Of a stretch of 50,581 bases of DNA, positions 6,646 to 14,886 are shown in pieces (positions within the stretch are counted from its first letter, which is position 1; each line of letters starts with the position of its first letter). Location: positions 1-50,581 of the forward strand of contig JAOBWK010000022.1 in the NCBI GenBank assembly GCA_025463305.1, written 5' to 3'. Below the pieces are notes generated by a model, which worked only from the letters and a program-made list of their open reading frames with translations, searched no databases and was not told the DNA's origin. Position numbers and translations under genes: made by a program. This DNA comes from Ilumatobacteraceae bacterium. GTDB lineage: Bacteria; Actinomycetota; Acidimicrobiia; Acidimicrobiales; Ilumatobacteraceae.

Positions 6646-9600
6646 TTGACGAAGCGACGCAGAGCAGGTTCCCCCGCCACGTTCATGATCGCCGTCGCCT
6701 GCGTTCTCGGCTCGATCATCGGCGCCGTCGGCGTGCCGGCCATGGCTGGTGCAGGGCCTGATGCCGGTGCGGGCCGGATGGGCAGCGAGCTGCCGGTGTC
6801 GCCGGCCGACCCGAACCACCCGATCACCGATCAGGCGCTCCTCGCGTCGATCGCCGCGGCCACCAGCGGCACCGGGTCCGGCAACGCAGCGCGCGGCGAG
6901 CGGATCCCCCCCGTCGGCGTCGAGGTGCTCACCGGCGCCACCGACGCGGTGGCTGCCACCGTCCGTTCGCTCGGCGGGGCCGTCACGGGCACGGTGCCCG
7001 GGTACCTCGTCCAGGCGAGCATGCCGGTGGCCGGTGTCGACGCCCTCGCCCTCGCCCGTGGCGTGACCTACGTCGAGTCCCCGCACCTCGTCGCGCCACC
7101 ACCCCGACCGGAGGAGGCGCCACGACCAGAGACGTCCCGACCGGAGATGCCCCGGCCTGAAGCCGGCCCGGGCACCGGCACCACCGTCGGCCAGAACGTC
7201 GCGCTCACCAACGCCGCGGCCTGGCAGGCAGCTGGCATCACCGGCGCGGTCAAGGTCGGGGTCATCGACTACTTCGACCGCGGCCTCTGGAAGACGTCCG
7301 AGGAAGGCCCGCTGCCCGATGCCGCGCACACGTTCTGCCTCGATTCGTCGACGCCGCTGACCTCCACCGACAACCTCTGCAACCCCTCCAACAACGACGG
7401 CGTCGACAACGGCGACGGGTTCGAGCACGGCGTCGCCGTCGTGCAGGTGCTCAAGGACATGGCCCCCGCCGCCGAGGTGTACGTGGCGACGGCCGGCACC
7501 ACCACCGATCTCCAGGCGGCCATCGAGTTCTTCGTCGCCAACGGCGTGCGCATCGTCACCCGATCACTCGGCGCTGCCTACGACGGCGCGGGCGACGGCA
7601 CCGGCCCGCTGGCGGCCGTCGTCGACTCGGCCGCGGCGCGCGGCATCACCTGGTTCAACTCCGGCGGCAACGACGCCGCCGACGGCTACGTGCGCGTCAC
7701 CGTGCCGAACGACCTGTCGAGCACCGGAGGGTACGTCGACTTCGACAGTGGTCCCGGGGTCGACACGTACCTGCGCCTCAGCGGGCCGTGCATCCTGTTC
7801 GACGGCATCCGCTGGAGCGACTGGAACCTGCCCGTCGCGAGCCGCACCGACTACGCCGTCGAGGCGTGGGAGCCGGTCGTCGATCCGGGCTCGGACGAGA
7901 GCGTCAACCCGACGCAGTTGATCTCGCTCGGCACCGCCGACGACGACCAGAGCAAGGGTGCACCGCCGCTCGAGGCTGCCGACGAGCGGGTCTGCCCGCA
8001 CAACAAGTTCGGTGCCGACGGCGGCATCGTCTACATCCGGATCAAGCGCAAGGAGGGCACGCCGGTGGTCGGTGATCCCGACGTGCTCGAGGTCGCGCTG
8101 GGCGAGGGCTACACCGAGCACCTCCGCTCGCAGGCGGCATCGTCGTCGGCCAAGCCGGTGGTCGACTCGCGCAACCCCGAGCTGCTGGCGGTCGGTGCGG
8201 TCGATCCGGCCGACGGCAGCGGCTTCCCGGACGCGATCGCGTTCTACTCCTCACAGGGGCCCACCAACGACGGACGGATCAAGCCCGACATCTCCGCCCC
8301 GTCGTGCGTGAAGAGCACGATCTACCAACCGTGCTTCAACGGCACATCGGCCGCGTCGCCCACCGCGGCCGGGATGGCCGCGCTGCTGTTGAGCGCCGGC
8401 GTCGTGCAGGCCGGGCTGCCGCTCGCCGCGGCGATGCGGCACTTCGTGTTCGACCGACCCTTCACCACCGGGGGTGCGCCCGACGGCCCCGACAACAAGT
8501 ACGGCGCCGGCCAGGTCCGCCTGCCGTCGGTGCCGACGGTGGCGCCGGCTGTGGCGTCGTCCGCGTACCACCCGGTCTCGCCGACGCGCATCCTCGACAC
8601 CCGCACCGCGTCGCCGGTGGGCTCGCCGATCGGCGCGCTGCCGCAGCAGGGCATCGTCGACGTCGCGATCGCCGGCATCGCCCTCGCCGGCGGTGCCACC
8701 GTGCCGGCCACCGCGGCCGCCGTGGCGATCAACCTCACGGTCACCGACACGGTGGCCGACGGGTTCGTGCAGGCGATCCCGTTCCTGCGCACCACGTACG
8801 GCACATCGTCCACGCTGAACGTGCCGGCTGCCGGCACCACTCGCGCCAACTTCGCGATCGTGCCGATCGGCGTCGACGGCAAGATCTCGGTGTACGACGT
8901 GCCCGGCGGCAACGTGATCGTCGACGTGCTCGGCTACTTCGATCCGGCCGCGGGGCCGGTCACGGGTGGGCGGTTCGTGGCCATCGATCCGGTGCGCGCG
9001 CTCGACACCCGCACCGCGGCGCTCGTGCCCACCGGTTGGGTCGCGCACGTGCCGAGCAACGAGAGCGTCGTCGTGCCCGTCACCGCGGCGGTGGTCGGTG
9101 GGGCGTCGGCGTTGGTGCTCAACGTGACATCCACCCAGGCCCAGTCGCCCGGGTTCCTGCGCGCCCAGCCGACGGGCAGCGTGCCGAGCTCGTCGACCGT
9201 CAACTACGTCGCCGGCGTCGACGCGTCGAACTCGGTCATCGTCCCGGTCGGTCCGGACGGCACGGTGAGCATCTACACGAGCGCGGCCTCGCACATCGTC
9301 GTCGACATCACCGGCTACATCACGGGCACCGGCGCCGCGGCCTCGACGACGGGTCTGTTCGTGCCGGTCGCGACGGCACGCGCCTACGACAGCCGTCAGC
9401 CGGGGCCGGCCAACCCGGTGCCGTCGGCGTTCGCCCGCACGCTGCAGCTGACCGGCCTCGCCGCGCCGCTGCCATCGGTGCCGGCCGGCGCCACCGGCGT
9501 GGCCGTCAACCTCACCGCCGTCGACGAGATCGCGCCGGGCTACCTGTCGGTCTATCCGTCGGGCGGCACCCTGCCGGCGACGTCGAACCTCAACTACGCC

Positions 9601-9720
9601 ACCGGTACGGCGGTGGCCAACGGCGTGCTGACGAAGCTCTCGAGTGGGGGTGCCGTCGACATCTACGCCAACACCCAGAGCGACATCGTGGTCGACGTGA
9701 ACGGCTACTTCACCGGCTGA
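6646..9720 (+). CDS. Secreted subtilisin-like (S8) serine protease with three C-terminal DTR modules
   Basis: The product has 1024 residues. An N-terminal signal peptide or anchor (KRRR, then a hydrophobic stretch at about 13-35) directs export. The S8 catalytic set is visible: D208 in GVIDYFDRG, H261 in FEHGVAV, oxyanion N342 in NSGGND and S568 in NGTSAASP. The Asp and His motifs are unorthodox (usual forms DTG and HGTHVAG). From residue 639 three repeats of about 125 residues follow, each starting with an F/Y-x-P ... R-x-x-D-(T/S)-R motif and ending in GYF or GYI, as seen in surface proteins of Acidimicrobiia. I infer an extracellular or cell-surface protease. The start is TTG at 6646; the signal peptide begins right there, with GGAG 12 nt upstream. 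Confidence 0.88.
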   Translation: MTKRRRAGSPATFMIAVACVLGSIIGAVGVPAMAGAGPDAGAGRMGSELPVSPADPNHPITDQALLASIAAATSGTGSGNAARGERIPPVGVEVLTGATDAVAATVRSLGGAVTGTVPGYLVQASMPVAGVDALALARGVTYVESPHLVAPPPRPEEAPRPETSRPEMPRPEAGPGTGTTVGQNVALTNAAAWQAAGITGAVKVGVIDYFDRGLWKTSEEGPLPDAAHTFCLDSSTPLTSTDNLCNPSNNDGVDNGDGFEHGVAVVQVLKDMAPAAEVYVATAGTTTDLQAAIEFFVANGVRIVTRSLGAAYDGAGDGTGPLAAVVDSAAARGITWFNSGGNDAADGYVRVTVPNDLSSTGGYVDFDSGPGVDTYLRLSGPCILFDGIRWSDWNLPVASRTDYAVEAWEPVVDPGSDESVNPTQLISLGTADDDQSKGAPPLEAADERVCPHNKFGADGGIVYIRIKRKEGTPVVGDPDVLEVALGEGYTEHLRSQAASSSAKPVVDSRNPELLAVGAVDPADGSGFPDAIAFYSSQGPTNDGRIKPDISAPSCVKSTIYQPCFNGTSAASPTAAGMAALLLSAGVVQAGLPLAAAMRHFVFDRPFTTGGAPDGPDNKYGAGQVRLPSVPTVAPAVASSAYHPVSPTRILDTRTASPVGSPIGALPQQGIVDVAIAGIALAGGATVPATAAAVAINLTVTDTVADGFVQAIPFLRTTYGTSSTLNVPAAGTTRANFAIVPIGVDGKISVYDVPGGNVIVDVLGYFDPAAGPVTGGRFVAIDPVRALDTRTAALVPTGWVAHVPSNESVVVPVTAAVVGGASALVLNVTSTQAQSPGFLRAQPTGSVPSSSTVNYVAGVDASNSVIVPVGPDGTVSIYTSAASHIVVDITGYITGTGAAASTTGLFVPVATARAYDSRQPGPANPVPSAFARTLQLTGLAAPLPSVPAGATGVAVNLTAVDEIAPGYLSVYPSGGTLPATSNLNYATGTAVANGVLTKLSSGGAVDIYANTQSDIVVDVNGYFTG
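8560..9717 (+). repeat. Three tandem DTR-type modules in the subtilase C-terminus
   Basis: Protein-level repeats begin at about 8560 (PTRILDTRT), 8965 (PVRALDTRT) and 9349 (TARAYDSRQ). Each contains a strand with VAVNLT- or LVLNVT-like sequence and ends with an IVVDVNGYF-like strand. They are diverged at DNA level, so the duplication is old. A beta-sandwich adhesion or cell-wall role is inferred, not shown. Confidence 0.75.
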
Positions 9721-9752
9721 GCCGTGACCCTGACCCCGGACCGGCCGGCGCG

Positions 9753-10772
9753 TCAGCGGGTGTACTCGGGCGTGGGCACGCTCAGGCTGAACACGGTGCC
9801 CTGGTCGTCGACGCAGTCGGCCGACCAGCCGGAGGGGTACTCCACCGGCTCGTCGGCGGTGCCACCGTTGGCCCGCACCCGAGCGACGGCGGCATGGATG
9901 TCGTCGACCACGAAGTACAGGCGCGCACCCGTCCCGCCGATCGCGTCGTTGACGCCACCAGGCGGCGCGCTGATGTTCTCGATGTGACCGCTCTCGTCAC
10001 TGGCTGCCGGCGGCTCCGGACCGAACTGCCATCCGAGCACGGCGCCGAAGAACCGCTTCGCCATCGCCCGGTCGGCGACCTGCAACGTGAAGTAGTACAG
10101 GTCGCCCTGATCGTGGTGCTTGACCTGGTGCTGGCGATCGTCGGTGGCCGGGACCTCGAGCTCGAACGTGCCATGGCCGTTGTCCTGGGCGGCGCGGGCG
10201 GCGTACTCGGCGGTGCTGAGCTGCTCGACGGCGGCGGTGATGGTCCAGCGCTGACCGAACGGATCGGTGATGGTGCCGCTGCGGTTGCCGTGGAACTGGT
10301 CGGCCGGCTCGCGCAGCACTGTGGCGCCGAGCGACACGGCGCGTGCGATCGTCTCGTCGACGGCGGGTCCGGTGCCGACGTCGATGTTGAACGTGCACGT
10401 CGGCCCGCCACGGGTGGCCGGACCGACGGCGTCGACCTCGGGGTACTCGTCGGCGAGCATCATCGGCGAGCCGCCGATGATGATCTCGGCATGGCCGATC
10501 CGGCCGTCGTCGCCGACGAGGCGCTGGGTCTCGACGGCGCCGAACGCGTCGCGGTAGAAGTCGAGCGCTGCGGATGCGCCGCGGACCACGAAGTACGGGG
10601 TGACGGTCATGGTGATGGTCCTCTGCTGCTGGATGGCGGATGTGCCGAGCATCGGTGCGAGCTCGGCGGTGAGGCGTTGGTGGAGGCGCCGGGCGAACGC
10701 CGGATCCGGGGCGATCGGGGCGTCGGGGCGGCGGAGGATGTCGAACGGGTCGCTCGTGGTCGGGTCGCTCAT
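9753..10772 (-). CDS. Two-domain VOC (glyoxalase/PhnB-like) protein coupled to an ECF sigma factor
   Basis: The product has 339 residues. Residues 1-50 form a charged segment (DPFDILRRPDAP, then APDPAFARRLHQRL). Residues 55-170 are a PhnB-like VOC domain (PYFVVRGASAALDFYRDAFG, then HAEIIIGGSPMMLADE). Residues about 205-335 are a second VOC domain (YYFTLQVADRAMAKRFFGAV). VOC domains bind metals or small ligands, and the activity here is unknown. The gene starts within the sigma-factor stop codon (ATGA overlap at 10769-10772) behind a strong GGAGG site, so the two proteins are translationally coupled. I infer that the short N-terminal segment or the VOC domains modulate the sigma factor. An alternative start at the first VOC domain is less likely given the ribosome-binding site. 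Confidence 0.85.
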   Translation of the reverse strand: MSDPTTSDPFDILRRPDAPIAPDPAFARRLHQRLTAELAPMLGTSAIQQQRTITMTVTPYFVVRGASAALDFYRDAFGAVETQRLVGDDGRIGHAEIIIGGSPMMLADEYPEVDAVGPATRGGPTCTFNIDVGTGPAVDETIARAVSLGATVLREPADQFHGNRSGTITDPFGQRWTITAAVEQLSTAEYAARAAQDNGHGTFELEVPATDDRQHQVKHHDQGDLYYFTLQVADRAMAKRFFGAVLGWQFGPEPPAASDESGHIENISAPPGGVNDAIGGTGARLYFVVDDIHAAVARVRANGGTADEPVEYPSGWSADCVDDQGTVFSLSVPTPEYTR

Positions 10773-11299
10773 GAGCGGTCCTCCTGCGTCGTGGCGATGT
10801 GGCGGAAGGCCGCTTTGGCCCGTTGGAGGAGCGATTCGGTGGCGTGCACGCTGCGGTCGAGGACGGCCGCCACGTCGTCGACCGGGAGGCCGTCGAGGTA
10901 GCGCAGGGTGAGCGCCGCGCGGTGGTCGGCGCTGAGCCGTTCGAGCACGTCGTGGGCGTGCGCGGCGGCGATCGGCTGATCGTTGGGATCCGGTGCGACG
11001 TCGTCGTCGGCGACGAGGGCCAGCACGGTGCGTTGTCGCTCGACACGTCGCCAGTGGTCGACCAGCTTGTGCCGAGCCGTCCCGATCAGCCAGCCGACGC
11101 CGATCTCGTCGACCCTGCCCTGGAGCAGTGCGGAGGCAGCGGCCATGAACACCTCGGCGGTGAGGTCCTCGGCGACCGCCCGGGTGCCGCAGCGGCGCAC
11201 CACGTAGCCGTACACCTGGGGCATCGCCCGGTCGTAGACGGCCAGCAGCTGTTCGGCGGGGTTGCCGGGGTTGGAGACGCTGGCCATCGCTGCGTTCAT
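10769..11299 (-). CDS. ECF-type RNA polymerase sigma factor
   Basis: The product has about 176 residues with sigma region 2 (LLAVYDRAMPQVYGYVVRRC, then AEDLTAEVFMAA) and region 4 (VLERLSADHRAALTLRYLDG, then VDDVAAVLDRSVHATESLLQ). This two-domain layout is that of extracytoplasmic-function sigma factors. It would recruit RNA polymerase to a stress- or substrate-specific promoter set. No classical anti-sigma gene with a ZAS motif follows; instead its stop codon overlaps the start of a two-domain VOC protein. Start choice is uncertain: ATG at 11299 has AGAGGGG only 1 nt upstream, while ATG at 11286 has that same purine run 13 nt upstream. It is divergent from dnaE2, with the LexA box between them. 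Confidence 0.85.
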   Translation of the reverse strand: MNAAMASVSNPGNPAEQLLAVYDRAMPQVYGYVVRRCGTRAVAEDLTAEVFMAAASALLQGRVDEIGVGWLIGTARHKLVDHWRRVERQRTVLALVADDDVAPDPNDQPIAAAHAHDVLERLSADHRAALTLRYLDGLPVDDVAAVLDRSVHATESLLQRAKAAFRHIATTQEDRS

Positions 11300-11365
11300 G
11301 CCCCTCTGTCGTTCGGCGAGCGGTGTTTCCGTCGCGCCCGCCGGAAAGATGATCCCCTTGTGGAG

Positions 11366-11379
11366 CGAACACACGTTCG
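11366..11379 (+). promoter_or_regulatory. LexA (SOS) box upstream of dnaE2
   Basis: CGAACACACGTTCG matches CGAAC-N4-GTTCG and ends 13 nt before the dnaE2 ATG, the same distance as at imuA. A TACGGT -10 box (11381-11386) lies in between, 6 nt before the ATG. The box is also within 70 nt of the sigma-factor start on the other strand. Confidence 0.88.
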
Positions 11380-11392
11380 ATACGGTCACGGG

Positions 11393-14300
11393 ATGGGATT
11401 CAACAATCCAGCCATGCCGTGGCGCGACCTGGAACGAACCCTCTCCGGCTGGAGCTCGGGCGAGCAACAGGATCCTATGCGCGGCGCGGATGGCCGGGCG
11501 CCGGGCAGCCCGAGCTGGAACGCCGGTGGCGACGGCCCGGCCTGGAGCCGCAAGCGCCAGCCGTTCGAGCCCGCGACAGACCTGACCCGCGGTGCTGGCG
11601 ACAGCACGGCCGAGCTGCTGCGCGCACCGCGGGTGCCGTACGCGGAGCTGCACTGCCACTCGAACTTCTCGTTCCTCGACGGCGCGTCGCATCCCGAGGC
11701 GCTGGCCGAGGAGGCCGCCCGGCTCGGTCTGGAGGCGCTCGCGCTCACCGATCAGAACGGCTTCTACGGCGTGGTCCGCTTCGCCGAAGCCGCCAAGGCC
11801 GTCGGTCTGCCGACGGTGTTCGGGGCCGAGCTGACCCTCGACATCACCCGCTACGAGCCGGGCCTGCCCGATCCGCCCGGCGAGCACGTGGTGCTGCTCG
11901 CCGACGGCCCCGGTGGCTACGCGCGGCTGGCCCGGGCGATCAGCCTCGGCCAGCTGGCAGGGGAGAAGAGCGCGCCGCGGTTCGCGCTGGATCAGCTCAG
12001 CGAGGTCGCCGCCGGCAGCGGACGCGCCGATCAGCAGGACGCGTGGTGGGTGCTCACCGGCTGCCGGCAGGGCGTGGTGCCGGCCGCGCTCGTGCGCGAC
12101 GGCCCGGCGGCCGCGGCGCGCCGGCTGCAGCAGCTGATCGCGCTGTTCGGCCGCGAGCGGGTGGTGATGGAGCTGTGGGACCACGGCGATCCGCTCGACT
12201 CGGCGCGCAACGACGCGTTGGTGGAGATCGCCGGCCGGCACGACATCGTGTGCGTGGCCACCAACGACGTGCACTACGCGACTCCGCAGCAGCGCCGGCT
12301 CGCCACCGCGCTGTCGGCGGTGCGCGCCCGGCGCAGCCTCGCCGACATGGATCCGTGGCTGCCGGCCACGGCCACGGCGCACCTGCGCAGCGGCGTCGAG
12401 ATGGACCGGCGCTTCACCCGCTTCCCCGGGGTGATCGAGCGCGCGGCGGCGATGGGCCGGGCGGCCGCGTTCGACCTCTCGCTCGTCGCCCCGAAGCTGC
12501 CGCCGTTCGACTGCGCGCCCGACGAGCGCGGGCAGCCGCGCACGGAGATGGAGTACCTCCGGTTCCTCGTCGAGCAGGGAGGTCGCGAACGCTACGGCGA
12601 GCGGCCACATCCCGGGGAGGACCTCTCCCAACGGGCCAGGGCCTGGAAGACCATCGACCGCGAGCTCGACATCATCGAGGGCCTCGGCTTCCCCGGCTAC
12701 TTCCTCGTCGTGTGGGACATCGTGCGCTTCTGCCGCGAGGCCGACATCTTGTGCCAGGGGCGGGGGAGCGCGGCCAACAGCGCGGTCTGCTACGCGCTCA
12801 AGGTCACCAACGCCGATGCGGTCGCGCTCGGGCTGCTGTTCGAGCGGTTCCTGTCGCCCGAGCGCGACGGGCCGCCCGACATCGACATCGACATCGAGAG
12901 CGATCGTCGTGAGGAGGTCATCCAGTACGTGTACGCCAAGCACGGCCGCCACCGCGCCGCGCAGGTGGCCAACGTGATCACCTACCGGGCCCGCTCGGCC
13001 GTGCGCGACATGGCCAAGGCGCTCGGCTACGCGCCCGGCCAGCAGGACGCGTGGAGCAAGCAGATCGACATGTGGGGCGGCGTCGCCACCACCGCCGCGC
13101 AGCCCGACCAGACCATCCCGGCCGCGGTGCTCGAGCTGGCCGCCGAGGTCGAGGACGCGCCACGCCACCTCGGCATCCACTCCGGTGGGATGGTGATCTG
13201 CGACCGTCCGGTCATCGAGGTCTGCCCGGTCGAGTGGGGGCGGATGGAGAACCGCAGCGTGCTGCAGTGGGACAAGGACGACTGCGCCGCGGCCGGCCTG
13301 GTCAAGTTCGACCTGCTCGGTCTCGGGATGCTCAGCGCGCTGCACTATGCGATCGATCTGGTGCGCGACCACCAGGGATACGTGATCGATCTCGCCAAGC
13401 TCGACGACAAGGACGAGGCGGTCTACGCGATGCTCTGCCGGGCCGACACGGTGGGCGTGTTCCAGATCGAGAGCCGGGCCCAGATGGCCACGCTGCCGCG
13501 GCTCAAGCCGCGCAAGTTCTACGACCTCGTCGTCGAGGTCGCGCTGATCCGCCCCGGCCCCATCCAGGGCGGCTCGGTGCATCCGTACATCCGCCGCCGC
13601 AACGGCCAGGAGCCCGTCACCTACCTGCATCCGCTGCTCGAGAACTCGCTCGGCAAGACGCTCGGCATCCCGCTGTTCCAGGAGCAGCTGATGCAGATGG
13701 CCATCGACGTCGCCGGGTTCACGCCGTCGGAGGCCGATCAGCTCCGCCAGGCGATGGGCTCGAAGCGGTCGAAGGCGAAGATGGAGCGGCTGCGGGCGCG
13801 GCTGTTCGAGGGGATGGCCGAGCGTGGCATCAACGACGAGATCGCCGAGGAGCTGTTCGTCAAGATGTCGGCCTTCGCCAACTACGGGTTCCCCGAGTCG
13901 CATTCCGTGTCGTTCGCCTACCTCGTCTTCGCCTCGTCGTGGATCAAGCTCTACGAGCCGGCGGCGTTCTGCGCGGCGTTGCTCAACGCCCAGCCGATGG
14001 GCTTCTGGTCGCCGCACTCACTGGTCCAAGACGCCCGCCGCCACGGCGTGCACACCCGCTCGCCCGACCTCAACCAGTCGTTGGCCAAGGCCACGCTGCA
14101 GCCCGATGCAGACTCCTACACCGGCCAGGCGGTGCGCCTCGGGCTGGGCTCGGTGCGCAGCATCGGCGACGATCTCGCCACGGCCATCGAGGCCGAGCGG
14201 CTGGCGAACGGTCCGTATCGCGATCCGGAGGACCTCACCCGGCGGGTGCCCGCGCTCGACCTCGCCCAGCTGGAAGCGCTGGCGACGGCCGGCGCGTTCA

Positions 14301-14866
14301 CCGAGTGCTTCGGGCTGGATCGTCGCGAGGCGCTGTGGACCGTCGGCGCCGTCTCGCAGTCGCGCCCCGATCGCCTCGCCGGCATCGTCACCGGCGCGTC
14401 CATCGCTGCGGTCGCGCCGCACCTGCCGGGCATGGACCCGGTCGAGGTCGCGGTGGCCGATCTGTGGGCCACCGGCGTCGCGCCCGACGGCCATCCGACG
14501 AAGTTCATGCGTGCCGAGCTCGACGCGCTCGGGGTCGTCACCTCGGCCGGGCTGTGGTCCTGCGAGCCGCGCAGCAAGGTGCTCATCGCCGGGGTGGTCA
14601 CCCATCGCCAGCGGCCGATGACGGCGCAGGGCACCACGTTCATGAACCTCGAGGACGAGACCGGGTTGATGAACGTCGTCTGCTCGAAGGGCCTGTGGGC
14701 GCGCTACCGGCGCGTCGCCCGGGAGGCGCCGGCGCTGCTGATCCGCGGCACGCTCGAACGCAGCGAGGGCGTCATCAACATCGTCGCCGAGCAGCTGACC
14801 CCGCTGCAGATGCTGTCGAACGCGGTCACCGGCACCGGCAAGTACGGCAGCCGCGACTTCCGCTGA
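11393..14866 (+). CDS. dnaE2: Error-prone DNA polymerase DnaE2
   Basis: The product has 1157 residues. Residues about 80-330 form a PHP domain (AELHCHSNFSFLDGASHPEA, and later ATNDVHYA). The polymerase core carries PDIDIDIES (catalytic aspartates), KFDLLGLGML, RPGPIQGGSVHPY and SHSVSFAYLVFASSW. The C-terminal OB fold includes VLIAGVVTHRQRPMTAQGTT. DnaE2 is the polymerase of the ImuA-ImuB-DnaE2 mutasome that makes damage-induced mutations. It is distinguished from replicative DnaE1 by length, the FLDGAS and RPGPIQGGSVHPY forms, and SOS control. One PHP motif is altered: TDHDG of relatives is TDQNG here. The ATG at 11393 follows a TACGGT -10 box by 6 nt with no ribosome-binding site, so the mRNA is probably leaderless. 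Confidence 0.95.
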   Translation: MGFNNPAMPWRDLERTLSGWSSGEQQDPMRGADGRAPGSPSWNAGGDGPAWSRKRQPFEPATDLTRGAGDSTAELLRAPRVPYAELHCHSNFSFLDGASHPEALAEEAARLGLEALALTDQNGFYGVVRFAEAAKAVGLPTVFGAELTLDITRYEPGLPDPPGEHVVLLADGPGGYARLARAISLGQLAGEKSAPRFALDQLSEVAAGSGRADQQDAWWVLTGCRQGVVPAALVRDGPAAAARRLQQLIALFGRERVVMELWDHGDPLDSARNDALVEIAGRHDIVCVATNDVHYATPQQRRLATALSAVRARRSLADMDPWLPATATAHLRSGVEMDRRFTRFPGVIERAAAMGRAAAFDLSLVAPKLPPFDCAPDERGQPRTEMEYLRFLVEQGGRERYGERPHPGEDLSQRARAWKTIDRELDIIEGLGFPGYFLVVWDIVRFCREADILCQGRGSAANSAVCYALKVTNADAVALGLLFERFLSPERDGPPDIDIDIESDRREEVIQYVYAKHGRHRAAQVANVITYRARSAVRDMAKALGYAPGQQDAWSKQIDMWGGVATTAAQPDQTIPAAVLELAAEVEDAPRHLGIHSGGMVICDRPVIEVCPVEWGRMENRSVLQWDKDDCAAAGLVKFDLLGLGMLSALHYAIDLVRDHQGYVIDLAKLDDKDEAVYAMLCRADTVGVFQIESRAQMATLPRLKPRKFYDLVVEVALIRPGPIQGGSVHPYIRRRNGQEPVTYLHPLLENSLGKTLGIPLFQEQLMQMAIDVAGFTPSEADQLRQAMGSKRSKAKMERLRARLFEGMAERGINDEIAEELFVKMSAFANYGFPESHSVSFAYLVFASSWIKLYEPAAFCAALLNAQPMGFWSPHSLVQDARRHGVHTRSPDLNQSLAKATLQPDADSYTGQAVRLGLGSVRSIGDDLATAIEAERLANGPYRDPEDLTRRVPALDLAQLEALATAGAFTECFGLDRREALWTVGAVSQSRPDRLAGIVTGASIAAVAPHLPGMDPVEVAVADLWATGVAPDGHPTKFMRAELDALGVVTSAGLWSCEPRSKVLIAGVVTHRQRPMTAQGTTFMNLEDETGLMNVVCSKGLWARYRRVAREAPALLIRGTLERSEGVINIVAEQLTPLQMLSNAVTGTGKYGSRDFR

Positions 14867-14886
14867 GCCGCGCTCGCGCCGGTGGG

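Noticed and set aside
8304..10901. 865-codon plus-strand frame crossing the subtilase end and the VOC gene
   Set aside because: It overlaps the real subtilase and the coupled VOC gene, and is Arg/Gly/His-rich without any recognisable motif.
10769..14017. 1082-codon minus-strand frame running through most of dnaE2 into the sigma factor
   Set aside because: Only its last 177 codons are the sigma factor. The rest is the mirror frame of dnaE2, a common artefact of high-GC codon bias.
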